From: Nitratifractor sp. | GTDB taxonomy: Bacteria; Campylobacterota; Campylobacteria; Campylobacterales; Sulfurovaceae | DNA length: 28,055 nt | Assembly (NCBI GenBank): GCA_015485845.1 | Contig: WFSU01000187.1 | Span: 1-28,055, forward strand | Direction of reading: 5' to 3' | Shown: one piece after another, positions 1 through 5,845 of the stretch | Layout: each line of letters opens with the position of its first letter | Position numbering within the stretch: position 1 is the first letter of the stretch | Made by a program: the position numbers and the translations under genes | The notes under the pieces: generated by a model | The model's database searches: none | Seen by the model: the letters and a program-made list of their open reading frames with translations, nothing else | Told to the model about the DNA's origin: nothing

Positions 1-33
1 ATCGATGCGAAAAGTGATGGCTCAACAATGAGC

Positions 34-93
34 ATGTGGACACCTGTGCTATAATGCCGGTGAGAATATCCTCGACTTACCTGCTGTCCACAT
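34..93 (+). promoter_or_regulatory. Extended -10 promoter inside a 9-bp inverted repeat
   Basis: A perfect extended -10 element (TGCTATAAT, 47-55) lies near the start of the window, with no convincing -35. It is bracketed by a perfect 9-bp inverted repeat, ATGTGGACA at 34-42 and TGTCCACAT at 85-93. If it is used, transcription would start near 62 and run into the three-gene operon that follows. The repeat could be an operator or an RNA hairpin at the 5' end. The assignment is by inspection only. Confidence 0.4.
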
Positions 94-365
94 ACAACCG
101 GCGGCGGTGGCCAAATGCTCCGGCGGGGACAGACAGAGCAAAAGGGATAAACTATAGTGATTTGGCGCTAAGACTTGGACTAACTAAAAGAGTGAAAGAA
201 ACAAAATATGGGCTCCTTGGAGTTAAAGTAAACTTTTATGGTAGAGATGTCGGTGAACCAACATATGAACTTTTTGATGATGAGAAATTAGAAGAATTTG
301 TAGAAAATACCAAAACTGCTATTCTTGAAAAACTTGAGATAATTGACAAGTATCTTGACGTATGA
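36..365 (+). CDS. Small hypothetical protein, first gene of the FtsZ-like/macro operon; start uncertain
   Basis: The coordinates span the whole open frame of 109 codons. I do not recognise the family. The first ~37 codons are rich in Arg, Pro and Ser and overlap the promoter at 47-55, so they are probably not translated. The credible part is the last ~65-70 residues, from about INYSDLALRLGL onward (base ~147-162). It would start at a non-ATG codon such as TTG 162, behind AAAGGG. This part has a short helix-turn-helix-like stretch (DLALRLGLTKRVKETK), a Tyr/Gly-containing beta-like segment, and an acidic amphipathic C-terminal helix (EKLEEFVENTKTAILEKLEI). The stop overlaps the next start (ATGA, 362-365), so the two genes are probably translationally coupled. 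It could also be the remnant of a longer gene truncated at a junction near base 140, where base composition shifts from GC-rich to AT-rich. Confidence 0.45.
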   Translation: MDTCAIMPVRISSTYLLSTYNRRRWPNAPAGTDRAKGINYSDLALRLGLTKRVKETKYGLLGVKVNFYGRDVGEPTYELFDDEKLEEFVENTKTAILEKLEIIDKYLDV

Positions 366-1186
366 AAACTTTTACAGTAGAAGTATCCGGCGAGCCAAAA
401 ACCAACAAAACTGCCATCACGTTCATCTCATTTGGAAAAGCAGTTGAACAGTTGACACAAAAATTGCGTGAGCGAAATTCTCAGGTTGACATATGTAACA
501 ATGTGGAGACACTTATCAATCAGCGCTTGGGGAAGATGAGGTCGGAGGCGGTGTTTGTCGTGTGGGACGGGGAGGATGCCGAAGGGGGCGAAGCACTTGT
601 GCAGGTTGACAAACAATTACGGGAAAGACACCTGGAGGTGCTGCGCGTTATGGTTGTTCCACGCAACAGTACATTATTGGATCGGTCAGGAGTAGTTGTC
701 GAGGTGGACTTTGCTGATGGGGTGAGCGAGAGTATCCATCGGATTGAGGGGATACTTCGGAGTATTTATATACACGGAGGTGAGGGGAATGCCGAGGCGA
801 TACTGCCTTTTTTCCCGAATTTCATGGAATGGATGAATACTCTGCATAAAACGTGGATGGGGTATGGACATACCCATGAAGGCGACAATCCATATCTCGT
901 GGCTATTCAAAGAGCCCTTAATCCTTCGCCCATTGGACTCAAACAATTCAATATCATATTCACCTATGTATCTGTCGCACCAAACTACAACCTAAAAAAA
1001 GTATTCGATGCCATAGAGTGGATTGAAGAACAGGTGGATGATGATGTTGATTTCAGCTTTGCTGTCTATCCGGATGATGAGGTGGCAGAGGGTGAAGTGC
1101 GCGTGGTACTTGTCGGCGGTGAACTGTCGTATGACTTTTGGAATATGCCCGAAATAGAAGATCTAACCCCAGTCAACAACATCTAA
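362..1186 (+). CDS. Divergent FtsZ/tubulin-fold protein lacking GTPase residues
   Basis: This 274-residue protein can be aligned by eye with FtsZ along most of its length. Residues 61-100 (SEAVFVVWDG..., ...RVMVVP) match the strand-loop-helix-strand around the tubulin signature. Where FtsZ has GGGTGTG this protein has DGEDAEGGE (69-77), so the phosphate-binding glycines are lost. Residues 153-169 (NFMEWMNTLHKTWMGYG) match the FtsZ T7-loop helix ending in AMMGSG, but the T7-loop aspartates are replaced by Pro/Phe/Asn. Residues 195-253 (NIIFTYVSVAPNYNLKKVF..., ...GEVRVVLVGG) match the FtsZ C-terminal domain. There is no C-terminal FtsA/ZipA-binding tail. At 274 residues it is shorter than cell-division FtsZ (about 350-400). 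The likely role is structural or regulatory, perhaps binding a filament without hydrolysing GTP; that is inference. It overlaps the upstream gene by 4 bp and abuts the macro-domain gene. Confidence 0.7.
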   Translation: MKTFTVEVSGEPKTNKTAITFISFGKAVEQLTQKLRERNSQVDICNNVETLINQRLGKMRSEAVFVVWDGEDAEGGEALVQVDKQLRERHLEVLRVMVVPRNSTLLDRSGVVVEVDFADGVSESIHRIEGILRSIYIHGGEGNAEAILPFFPNFMEWMNTLHKTWMGYGHTHEGDNPYLVAIQRALNPSPIGLKQFNIIFTYVSVAPNYNLKKVFDAIEWIEEQVDDDVDFSFAVYPDDEVAEGEVRVVLVGGELSYDFWNMPEIEDLTPVNNI

Positions 1187-1747
1187 ATGCCCTACACCCT
1201 AACCGCCCGTATGGGCAATCTCGTCACAGAGCCGGATGCGACCTTTGTCGTCAATGCTTCCAATACGCAGCTGCTGCTGGGCAGCGGTGTTTCGATGGCG
1301 TTCAAGCGTCATTGCGGAAGCGGGCTCGAAGCGGAGATGCAGCGCAGGCTGGATGCCATCGACGGGGGCATTTGTCCCGGCGATGTCATCGCTACATCAT
1401 CGGGTGAAGCGACCAATTTTCGCTACGCCCTCCATGCGGCTGTGATGAACTACGATCCCGGTGTCCGTCGGCATGAGAAATTTCCGACCTTGGACATCAT
1501 CCGTACGATTCTGGAAAACATCGAACCCTATCTATCGTGGTACGCTGCGCACCATTCCCCGCAGATGAAACTCGTCTTGCCGCTGCTTGGATGCGGAGCA
1601 GGCGGGCTGGACAAGCGGGAGGTGCTGGGGGTGTATCGGGAGTTTTTCGCACGGGACGCGGTGTATGCGTGTGAGGTGGTGGTGTATGGGTATGGGGCTG
1701 AGGATTATGGGGTGATACAGGATGCGATAAGAAGGACTAAAATTTGA
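1187..1747 (+). CDS. Macro-domain protein (ADP-ribose binding/hydrolase family)
   Basis: This 186-residue protein spans essentially one macro domain. Recognisable motifs are GNLVTEPDATFVVNASN (10-26, the adenine/ribose-binding NAxN strand), LGSGVSMAF (31-39, equivalent to the GGGV loop), CPGDVIATSSGEA (63-75, equivalent to the TGxAxxTxG segment), HAAVMNYD (83-90) and LPLLGCGAGGL (131-141, the phosphate-binding loop). Macro domains bind ADP-ribose and derivatives, and many remove ADP-ribose from proteins or nucleic acids. Some act as antitoxins (DarG) or as NAD-metabolite sensors in defence. The ATG follows the stop of the FtsZ-like gene with no spacer, which indicates one transcript and coupled translation. 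Whether it has hydrolase activity cannot be told from the sequence. Its codons are more GC-rich than those of the two genes before it. Confidence 0.8.
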   Translation: MPYTLTARMGNLVTEPDATFVVNASNTQLLLGSGVSMAFKRHCGSGLEAEMQRRLDAIDGGICPGDVIATSSGEATNFRYALHAAVMNYDPGVRRHEKFPTLDIIRTILENIEPYLSWYAAHHSPQMKLVLPLLGCGAGGLDKREVLGVYREFFARDAVYACEVVVYGYGAEDYGVIQDAIRRTKI

Positions 1748-1772
1748 CAAAACACACATCGTGTGTTATATT
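1744..1772 (+). promoter_or_regulatory. Promoter and operator of the RelB/YafQ-type module
   Basis: A consensus -35 (TTGACA, 1744-1749) and a -10 (TATATT, 1767-1772) are separated by exactly 17 bp. The spacer holds a 7-bp inverted repeat, AACACAC (1751-1757) and GTGTGTT (1761-1767), around a 3-bp centre. It is a well-placed operator for autorepression by the ribbon-helix-helix antitoxin. The -35 overlaps the macro gene stop codon. AAGGAGG at 1780-1786 is the ribosome-binding site for the ATG at 1793. Confidence 0.75.
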
Positions 1773-1792
1773 TCTCAAAAAGGAGGTTGACA

Positions 1793-2062
1793 ATGACAGC
1801 TACTGCCAATCAGAAAGTTCGTACCAATGTCTACCTTGATGCCGAGATGAAAGCAAAAGCACAGGAGATATTCAAACATTACGGCATGGGGTTGAGTGAT
1901 GCTTTCAACATCTTTTTGTCTCAGTCGGTGATGGAGCGAGGTATCCCCTTTGATGTCAAAATTCCCAATGAAGAGACTGCCAAAGTCATCGAAGATGCCC
2001 GCAAAGGCAAAAACATGACCCGCGTATCACTCGATGAGCTCAGGAGCAAAGTCGGTGCTTGA
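1793..2062 (+). CDS. RelB/DinJ-family antitoxin
   Basis: This is an 89-residue antitoxin of the RelB/DinJ type. The N-terminal ribbon-helix-helix segment (KVRTNVYLDAEMKAKAQEIFKHYGMGLSDAFNIFL) matches the usual 'vr.Dee.K..A..il..lGls.s.AinlfL' pattern. It is followed by VMERGIPFDVKIPNEET, typical of DinJ. The C-terminal half should wrap around and neutralise the toxin encoded next. The ATG at 1793 is chosen because a strong AAGGAGG lies 6-7 bases upstream, and the in-frame codon at 1763 lies inside the promoter. It overlaps the toxin gene by 4 bp. Expected regulation is autorepression through the palindrome at 1751-1767. Confidence 0.88.
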   Translation: MTATANQKVRTNVYLDAEMKAKAQEIFKHYGMGLSDAFNIFLSQSVMERGIPFDVKIPNEETAKVIEDARKGKNMTRVSLDELRSKVGA

Positions 2063-2325
2063 CCTTGCCATTCACAAGGGCTTTGTCAAAGGGGGTACAA
2101 AAAGCCAAACTCAACCCAACCAATCTGGCAAAACTCTTTTTGTATATTGCCTTGCTTTTAGAGGAGCAGGAGTTGCCATCGGAGGCCAGAGACCATGACC
2201 TATCTGGCGCTTATAAGGATACCAGAGAATTTCATATCAGTGGAGATCTACTGGTAGTGTACCGGATCGAAGATGGTGCATTGCAGCTTTTGAGGATCGG
2301 AACCCATTCGCAACTGTTTGGGTGA
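2059..2325 (+). CDS. YafQ-family mRNA interferase toxin
   Basis: This 88-residue RelE-superfamily toxin resembles YafQ, which cleaves mRNA on the ribosome. The C-terminal block RDHDLSGAYKDTREFHISGD...LLRIGTHSQLFG follows the YafQ pattern. Catalytic positions recognisable by comparison with E. coli YafQ are His46, His59, Asp63, His83 and Phe87, so the toxin looks intact. The start is TTG at 2059, overlapping the antitoxin stop (TTGA). A weak start and coupled translation would keep toxin below antitoxin. The N-terminal ~20 residues do not resemble YafQ strongly. The gene ends 17 bp from the convergent AEC carrier gene, with no visible terminator. Confidence 0.87.
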   Translation: MTLPFTRALSKGVQKAKLNPTNLAKLFLYIALLLEEQELPSEARDHDLSGAYKDTREFHISGDLLVVYRIEDGALQLLRIGTHSQLFG

Positions 2326-2342
2326 AACGTCAACTTGCCCTA

Positions 2343-3257
2343 TCAATTTAAAAAAGACTCCACCACCCAATACACCACCGGCAACGTCCCGAAACTAAGC
2401 ACAATCCCATACCCCAGCACCGAAGCGACAAACTGCCGGTTGAGATTGGCGAGGATGGCCATGGTCGCCGAGGAGACCATGGGTGCCATGCCCGCCTCGA
2501 AGACACTGACGCGGGCAGCAAGATCGTGGTGGCCGGCAAGGAGGAAGAATCCCAGAAGCAGAGCCGGAGCTATAATGAGTTTGATCAGCATGGCAAAGAG
2601 AAAGGGGCGAGTTTCGTGGGGGGCGAAGCGAAGCCGCAGCTGGAGGCCGATACTGAGCATGGCGGCTGGGGCGAGGCTGGCGGCGAGACCCTCCAGCGGG
2701 ACGGCGAGCCAGGAGGGGTAGTGGATGCCGATCAGGAAGAATGAAATAATCAGAGCGGGAAAGGCCGGGAAAGTGACGATCTTCCTCACAATGCGGATCG
2801 GGGAGACGCTCTGGCTGGTGTAAAACGCCAGCACCACCACCCCGATCGTCGAGAGGATCAGGAAGGAGCCGACTTGATCGTAGAGGAGGGTGTAGGGCAA
2901 GCCCGATTCACCGAAGAATGCACGGGTAAACGGGACACCGAGGAAGGAGGTGTTGCCATAGGGGACGGTAAAGAGCAGAGCGCCGACAATCTCCCGCCGC
3001 CACTGGGCGATGCGACCGACGATAACCACCGCCAGCGACGAGAGGAGGAAAAGCCCCCAGGCACTGAGTACCGGCGTCCAGACCGAAGCGTCAGGGTTGA
3101 TCCGGGGGATATACACCAGCACCAGCGCAGGGAGGGCGACGTAGATAACGTAGCGGTTGAGCCACAAACTGAGGACTTCACCACGTGCTGATGGGAGCAA
3201 TCGACGGAGGAGATATCCGCCGGTGAGGGTAATGAAGAGGATCAGAATGGAGGACAT
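2343..3257 (-). CDS. AEC-family (auxin efflux carrier) permease
   Basis: This is a hydrophobic protein of ~304 residues with about ten predicted membrane segments. It matches the auxin-efflux-carrier/malate-permease family: NRYVIYVALPALVL near the N terminus, the conserved PYGNTSFLGVPF loop in the middle, and LSIGLQLRL plus VFEAGMAPMVSSATMA in the C-terminal bundle. Such carriers move organic anions or amino-acid-like solutes across the inner membrane; the substrate cannot be read from sequence. I chose ATG 3257 rather than the upstream TTG at 3263, and neither has a strong Shine-Dalgarno. It starts only ~20 bp after the PIN toxin stop on the same strand, so it may be co-transcribed with the TA pair, although a functional link is unlikely. 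Confidence 0.85.
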   Translation of the reverse strand: MSSILILFITLTGGYLLRRLLPSARGEVLSLWLNRYVIYVALPALVLVYIPRINPDASVWTPVLSAWGLFLLSSLAVVIVGRIAQWRREIVGALLFTVPYGNTSFLGVPFTRAFFGESGLPYTLLYDQVGSFLILSTIGVVVLAFYTSQSVSPIRIVRKIVTFPAFPALIISFFLIGIHYPSWLAVPLEGLAASLAPAAMLSIGLQLRLRFAPHETRPFLFAMLIKLIIAPALLLGFFLLAGHHDLAARVSVFEAGMAPMVSSATMAILANLNRQFVASVLGYGIVLSFGTLPVVYWVVESFLN

Positions 3258-3276
3258 GGACAAGTCTTGGAATGAA

Positions 3277-3702
3277 TTAATGTGCTCGGATATTTTTAAT
3301 CGTCATCGTCTCAAACTGACCCAGATTGCCGACCTTGGTATCGTGGGTGATGAAAGCCGCACTCCCCGCCCGTACAGCCGAATGTAGTACCATCAAATCC
3401 TCGAAATCATCCAAGCGTTTTTCGTAATAGCTGTGTTTAGCCATGACAAAATCGGATGGGTTGAGATAAAAAGGGGTGATCTCTGTGCTGAGTGCATCGA
3501 TCGCCTCGACAACGCGCAGAGGATCGACCTTTCGGCGTTCGGTCAGGATATAATAGATCGTCGTAATTGCATCGGCAGTGAAGTAAAAGGTGATACGCGT
3601 ATCGTCTTTGTGTTCAAGGTACCATTCTACTGTTTGGGGCGAAGTAGGGCGTGTGGTATCCAGCAGATCGAGGCAGATATTGGTATCGAGGAAGAAGATC
3701 AC
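3277..3702 (-). CDS. PIN-domain ribonuclease toxin (VapC-like)
   Basis: This 141-residue single-domain PIN protein begins IFFLDTNICLDLL, the classic first strand with catalytic Asp6. It carries further acidic residues at Asp99/Glu101/Asp102 (RLDDFEDLMVLHSA) and Asp121 (FITHDTKVG), giving the expected metal-binding quartet. VapC-type toxins cleave tRNA or rRNA. The start is GTG at 3702, overlapping the antitoxin stop by 4 bp. The partner is a ribbon-helix-helix-like protein rather than an AbrB-type VapB. It is probably a functional TA toxin. Confidence 0.87.
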   Translation of the reverse strand: MIFFLDTNICLDLLDTTRPTSPQTVEWYLEHKDDTRITFYFTADAITTIYYILTERRKVDPLRVVEAIDALSTEITPFYLNPSDFVMAKHSYYEKRLDDFEDLMVLHSAVRAGSAAFITHDTKVGNLGQFETMTIKNIRAH

Positions 3703-3968
3703 GCTTTGTCGCTTCGAGCAAGTTCTTTTCGCATTGTTTTGTAGCTTTCATCCCCAATTGCGCCATCAAGCATCCCGATAAACGATCCGGTACGTTTGTT
3801 GGCACTCTCTTCGATCTGCTTCAGTATGGCCGGCTCCTTGGTAATCGCTTTAAAATAGAGCGTAATCGCTTCGGTGAGATTTTTGTGGTGTGCATGGATT
3901 ACTTGCTGTGCTTTTTCGATGACCTCCTTGTCGATTAAAAAGTTTTTGCGTACTCTGATTGCCTGCAT
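3699..3968 (-). CDS. Antitoxin of the PIN module, ribbon-helix-helix-like
   Basis: This 89-residue protein starts MQAIRVRKNFLIDKEVIEKAQQVI. That is a short basic beta strand followed by two helices (NLTEAITLYFKAI), as expected of an Arc/MetJ-like ribbon-helix-helix DNA-binding fold and similar to antitoxins of PIN toxins. The C-terminal part (ANKRTGSFIGMLDGAIGDESYKTMRKELA) resembles the toxin-wrapping tail of this antitoxin type, with a Gly-rich turn and a final amphipathic helix. AAGGA sits just upstream of the ATG at 3968. The 4-bp overlap with the toxin gene supports one TA operon. Confidence 0.82.
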   Translation of the reverse strand: MQAIRVRKNFLIDKEVIEKAQQVIHAHHKNLTEAITLYFKAITKEPAILKQIEESANKRTGSFIGMLDGAIGDESYKTMRKELARSDKA

Positions 3969-3985
3969 TGCATATTCCTTTTTTA

Positions 3986-4014
3986 TGTATATCTTCTGTA
4001 TGTATGATACACAA
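3986..4014 (-). promoter_or_regulatory. Promoter and operator of the PIN toxin-antitoxin module
   Basis: Read on the minus strand, a -35 of TTGTGT (4009-4014) and a -10 of TATACA (3986-3991) are spaced by 17 bp. A short inverted repeat, TGTAT-N5-ATACA (3997-4011), lies in the spacer and touches the -35. This is the same arrangement as in the RelB/YafQ module and fits autorepression by the antitoxin. Confidence 0.6.
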
Positions 4015-4074
4015 ATTCACAGAAAAAAGCAAATGGTATTGTCGCCGTACAGAAACTCTTAATCACCCTTTGGG

Positions 4075-4248
4075 TATAATCCTCTCCCCTATTTCTGTAC
4101 GCAAGTATGGATAGGCATAGGGAACTGCGTGAAGAATCTTTGGCTGATTGGTACGGATCATCCAAGGGTTGGTTGGGACATCGTTGCTCGGCAACCGGCT
4201 CTCTCAACCACGCAAACACTACGTACAAAAAACATCAGGAGACCCTCT
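4075..4248 (+). promoter_or_regulatory. Promoter and ~165-nt leader of the alpha ribosomal operon
   Basis: TTTGGGTATAAT ends in a perfect -10 at 4075-4080 with no clear -35, the usual appearance of housekeeping promoters in Campylobacterota. It gives an untranslated leader of roughly 160 nt before rpmJ. The leader contains a hairpin, GTTGC-TCG-GCAAC (4183-4195), enclosed by a possible outer stem GGTTG (4171-4175)/CAACC (4205-4209). No reading frame in it looks coding. Alpha-operon mRNA is under S4 feedback in E. coli; a similar role here is only a suggestion. The region 3969-4248 otherwise separates the divergent TA and ribosomal operons. Confidence 0.65.
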
Positions 4249-4362
4249 ATGAAGGTAAGACCCTCGGTCAAAAAAATGTGCGATGACTGTAAAATCATCA
4301 AGCGCAAAGGCGTCGTCCGCGTGATTTGTAAAAATCCAAAACACAAACAGAGACAAGGATAA
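4249..4362 (+). CDS. rpmJ: 50S ribosomal protein L36
   Basis: This 37-residue protein begins MKVRPSVKKMCDDCKIIKRKG and ends KHKQRQG. It has the zinc-ribbon pattern Cys-x2-Cys-x12-Cys-x4-His of the cysteine-containing (C+) form of L36. L36 is one of the smallest large-subunit proteins and binds near the peptidyl-transferase region of 23S rRNA. The ATG at 4249 follows AGGAG (4237-4241). Although the frame is open further upstream, the family length fixes this start. It is the first gene of the operon, 2 bp before rpsM. Confidence 0.97.
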   Translation: MKVRPSVKKMCDDCKIIKRKGVVRVICKNPKHKQRQG

Positions 4363-4364
4363 GC

Positions 4365-4727
4365 ATGGCTCGTATTGCAGGGGTTGACTTGCCCAAGAGC
4401 AAGCGTATGGAATATGCGTTGACCTATATCTTCGGAATTGGTCTGACTACATCACGCAAAATCCTCGATGCCACCGGTATCGACTACAACAAGCGTGTCC
4501 ACGAACTCACCGATGCTGAAGCAGCGGTCATTCGTAAAGAGATCCAGGACAACTATCAGGTGGAAGGGGACTTGCGTAAAAAAGTCGCCATGGACATCAA
4601 AGGCCTGATGGACCTCGGAAACTACCGTGGACTGAGACATCGTCGTGGACTTCCCGTTCGTGGACAAAAGACCAAGACCAACGCACGTACCCGCAAGGGC
4701 AAGCGTAAAACTGTCGGCGCAGCGTAA
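4365..4727 (+). CDS. rpsM: 30S ribosomal protein S13
   Basis: This is a 120-residue S13 with the diagnostic N terminus MARIAGVDLPKSKRMEYALTYIFGIG, a helix-two-turn-helix region, and the conserved C-terminal RGLRHRRGLPVRGQKTKTNARTRKG tail that contacts the P-site tRNA. S13 sits in the head of the 30S subunit and forms intersubunit bridges. Length is normal. It lies between rpmJ and rpsK on the alpha operon. Confidence 0.98.
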   Translation: MARIAGVDLPKSKRMEYALTYIFGIGLTTSRKILDATGIDYNKRVHELTDAEAAVIRKEIQDNYQVEGDLRKKVAMDIKGLMDLGNYRGLRHRRGLPVRGQKTKTNARTRKGKRKTVGAA

Positions 4728-4743
4728 GCAGGAGTAGCAGAGA

Positions 4744-5118
4744 ATGGCAAAGAAAAAAGCAAAAAAGAATATCGCAAAAGGTGTTGTCTACGTCGCAGCG
4801 ACGTTTAACAACACAGTGATCACTGTCACCGATGAGATGGGCAACGTCCTCGCATGGAGCAGTGCCGGAGCCCTCGGCTTCAAAGGGAGCAAAAAATCAA
4901 CTCCTTATGCTGCACAGCAAGCGGTCGATGACGCCATGGCCAAAGCGATGGAACATGGTATCAAAGAGGTCGGGATCAAAGTCCAGGGCCCCGGTTCGGG
5001 TCGTGACACTGCCGTCAAATCGATCGGTGCTGTTGAAGGAATCCGCGTGACATGGTTCAAAGACATCACGCCTCTCCCTCACAATGGCTGCCGCCCGCCC
5101 AAAAAGCGCCGCGTATAA
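4744..5118 (+). CDS. rpsK: 30S ribosomal protein S11
   Basis: This is a 124-residue S11. Recognisable blocks are GVVYVAATFNNTVITVTDEMG, WSSAGALGFKGSKKSTPYAAQQA, VQGPGSGRDTAVKSI and the C-terminal TPLPHNGCRPPKKRRV. S11 lies on the platform of the 30S subunit and helps shape the mRNA exit region with S7 and S18. It starts 16 bp after rpsM. Its last codon and stop overlap a TATAAT sequence that may be an internal promoter for rpsD. Confidence 0.98.
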   Translation: MAKKKAKKNIAKGVVYVAATFNNTVITVTDEMGNVLAWSSAGALGFKGSKKSTPYAAQQAVDDAMAKAMEHGIKEVGIKVQGPGSGRDTAVKSIGAVEGIRVTWFKDITPLPHNGCRPPKKRRV

Positions 5119-5168
5119 TATTGAGGTATTTTTGGCAACAACGTATCGTTGGCATTGCACGGCAATGC
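5114..5168 (+). promoter_or_regulatory. Possible internal promoter and tandem hairpins before rpsD
   Basis: TATAAT at 5114-5119 spans the rpsK stop. It is followed by two perfect adjacent hairpins, CAACG-TAT-CGTTG (5139-5151) and GCATTGC-ACG-GCAATGC (5152-5168), with no gap between them. The second ends 34 nt before the rpsD ATG. No U-run follows, so they do not look like a terminator. Stacked hairpins in front of rpsD could form an S4-binding autoregulatory structure; that is inference. Confidence 0.45.
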
Positions 5169-5202
5169 TCTTGAATTAGAGAAACAGAAAAAAGGTAATA
5201 CT

Positions 5203-5829
5203 ATGGCAAGATACAGAGGTCCAGTTGAAAAACTTGAGAGACGGCTGGGTGTCGATCTCGGACTCAAAGGTGAGCGACGCCTCGCGGGCAAAAGTGCCCT
5301 CGAGAAGCGCCCCTATGCACCGGGTCAGCACGGACAACGACGCACAAAGATCAGCGAATACGGTCTGCAGCTGCGTGAGAAACAAAAAGCAAAATTTATG
5401 TATGGCGTGAGCGAGAAGCAGTTCCGCGCACTCTTTGCCGAGGCGAACCGCCGCGAAGGGAACACCGGATCACTCTTGATCACCCTCCTTGAGCAGCGTT
5501 TGGATAACGTCGTCTACCGCATGGGATTTGCGACCACACGTGCCGCTGCCCGTCAGTTTGTCAATCACGGTCACGTCCTCGTCGACGGCAAGCGTGTTGA
5601 CATCCCTTCTTACCGCGTCAAACCCGGTCAGAAGATTGAGATCCGCGAGAAGAGCAAGGCCAACCCCCAAATCCTTCGCGCTATTGAATTGACCAACCAA
5701 ACCGGTATGGTCGAGTGGGTAGATGTAGACAAAGAGAAGCTGTTTGGTCTCTTTACCCGCATCCCTGAGAGAGAAGAGGTATCGATCCCGGTAGAAGAGC
5801 GCTTGATCGTCGAGTTGTACTCCAAGTAA
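5203..5829 (+). CDS. rpsD: 30S ribosomal protein S4
   Basis: This is a 208-residue S4. The protein starts MARYRGPVEKLERRLGVDLGLKG. The ATG at 5203 lies behind AAAAAGG and gives the usual family length, while the frame upstream is not coding. The S4 RNA-binding domain is visible as LEQRLDNVVYRMGFATTRAAARQFVNHGHVLVDGKRV, followed by SYRVKPGQKIEIREKS. S4 nucleates 30S body assembly on 16S rRNA and in many bacteria represses its own operon. It is of the zinc-free type, with no N-terminal Cys cluster. The gap of 84 bp to rpsK is the largest within the operon. Confidence 0.97.
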   Translation: MARYRGPVEKLERRLGVDLGLKGERRLAGKSALEKRPYAPGQHGQRRTKISEYGLQLREKQKAKFMYGVSEKQFRALFAEANRREGNTGSLLITLLEQRLDNVVYRMGFATTRAAARQFVNHGHVLVDGKRVDIPSYRVKPGQKIEIREKSKANPQILRAIELTNQTGMVEWVDVDKEKLFGLFTRIPEREEVSIPVEERLIVELYSK

Positions 5830-5845
5830 TCCAAAAGGTTAGCCC

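Noticed and set aside
1..54. C-terminal end of an upstream gene
   Set aside because: Frame 1 is open from base 1 to a TAA at 52-54, but 17 codons without a recognisable motif are not enough to call a gene.
4129..4248. N-terminal extension of L36
   Set aside because: L36 is a 37-residue family. The extra 40 codons lack homology-like character and fall in the operon leader.
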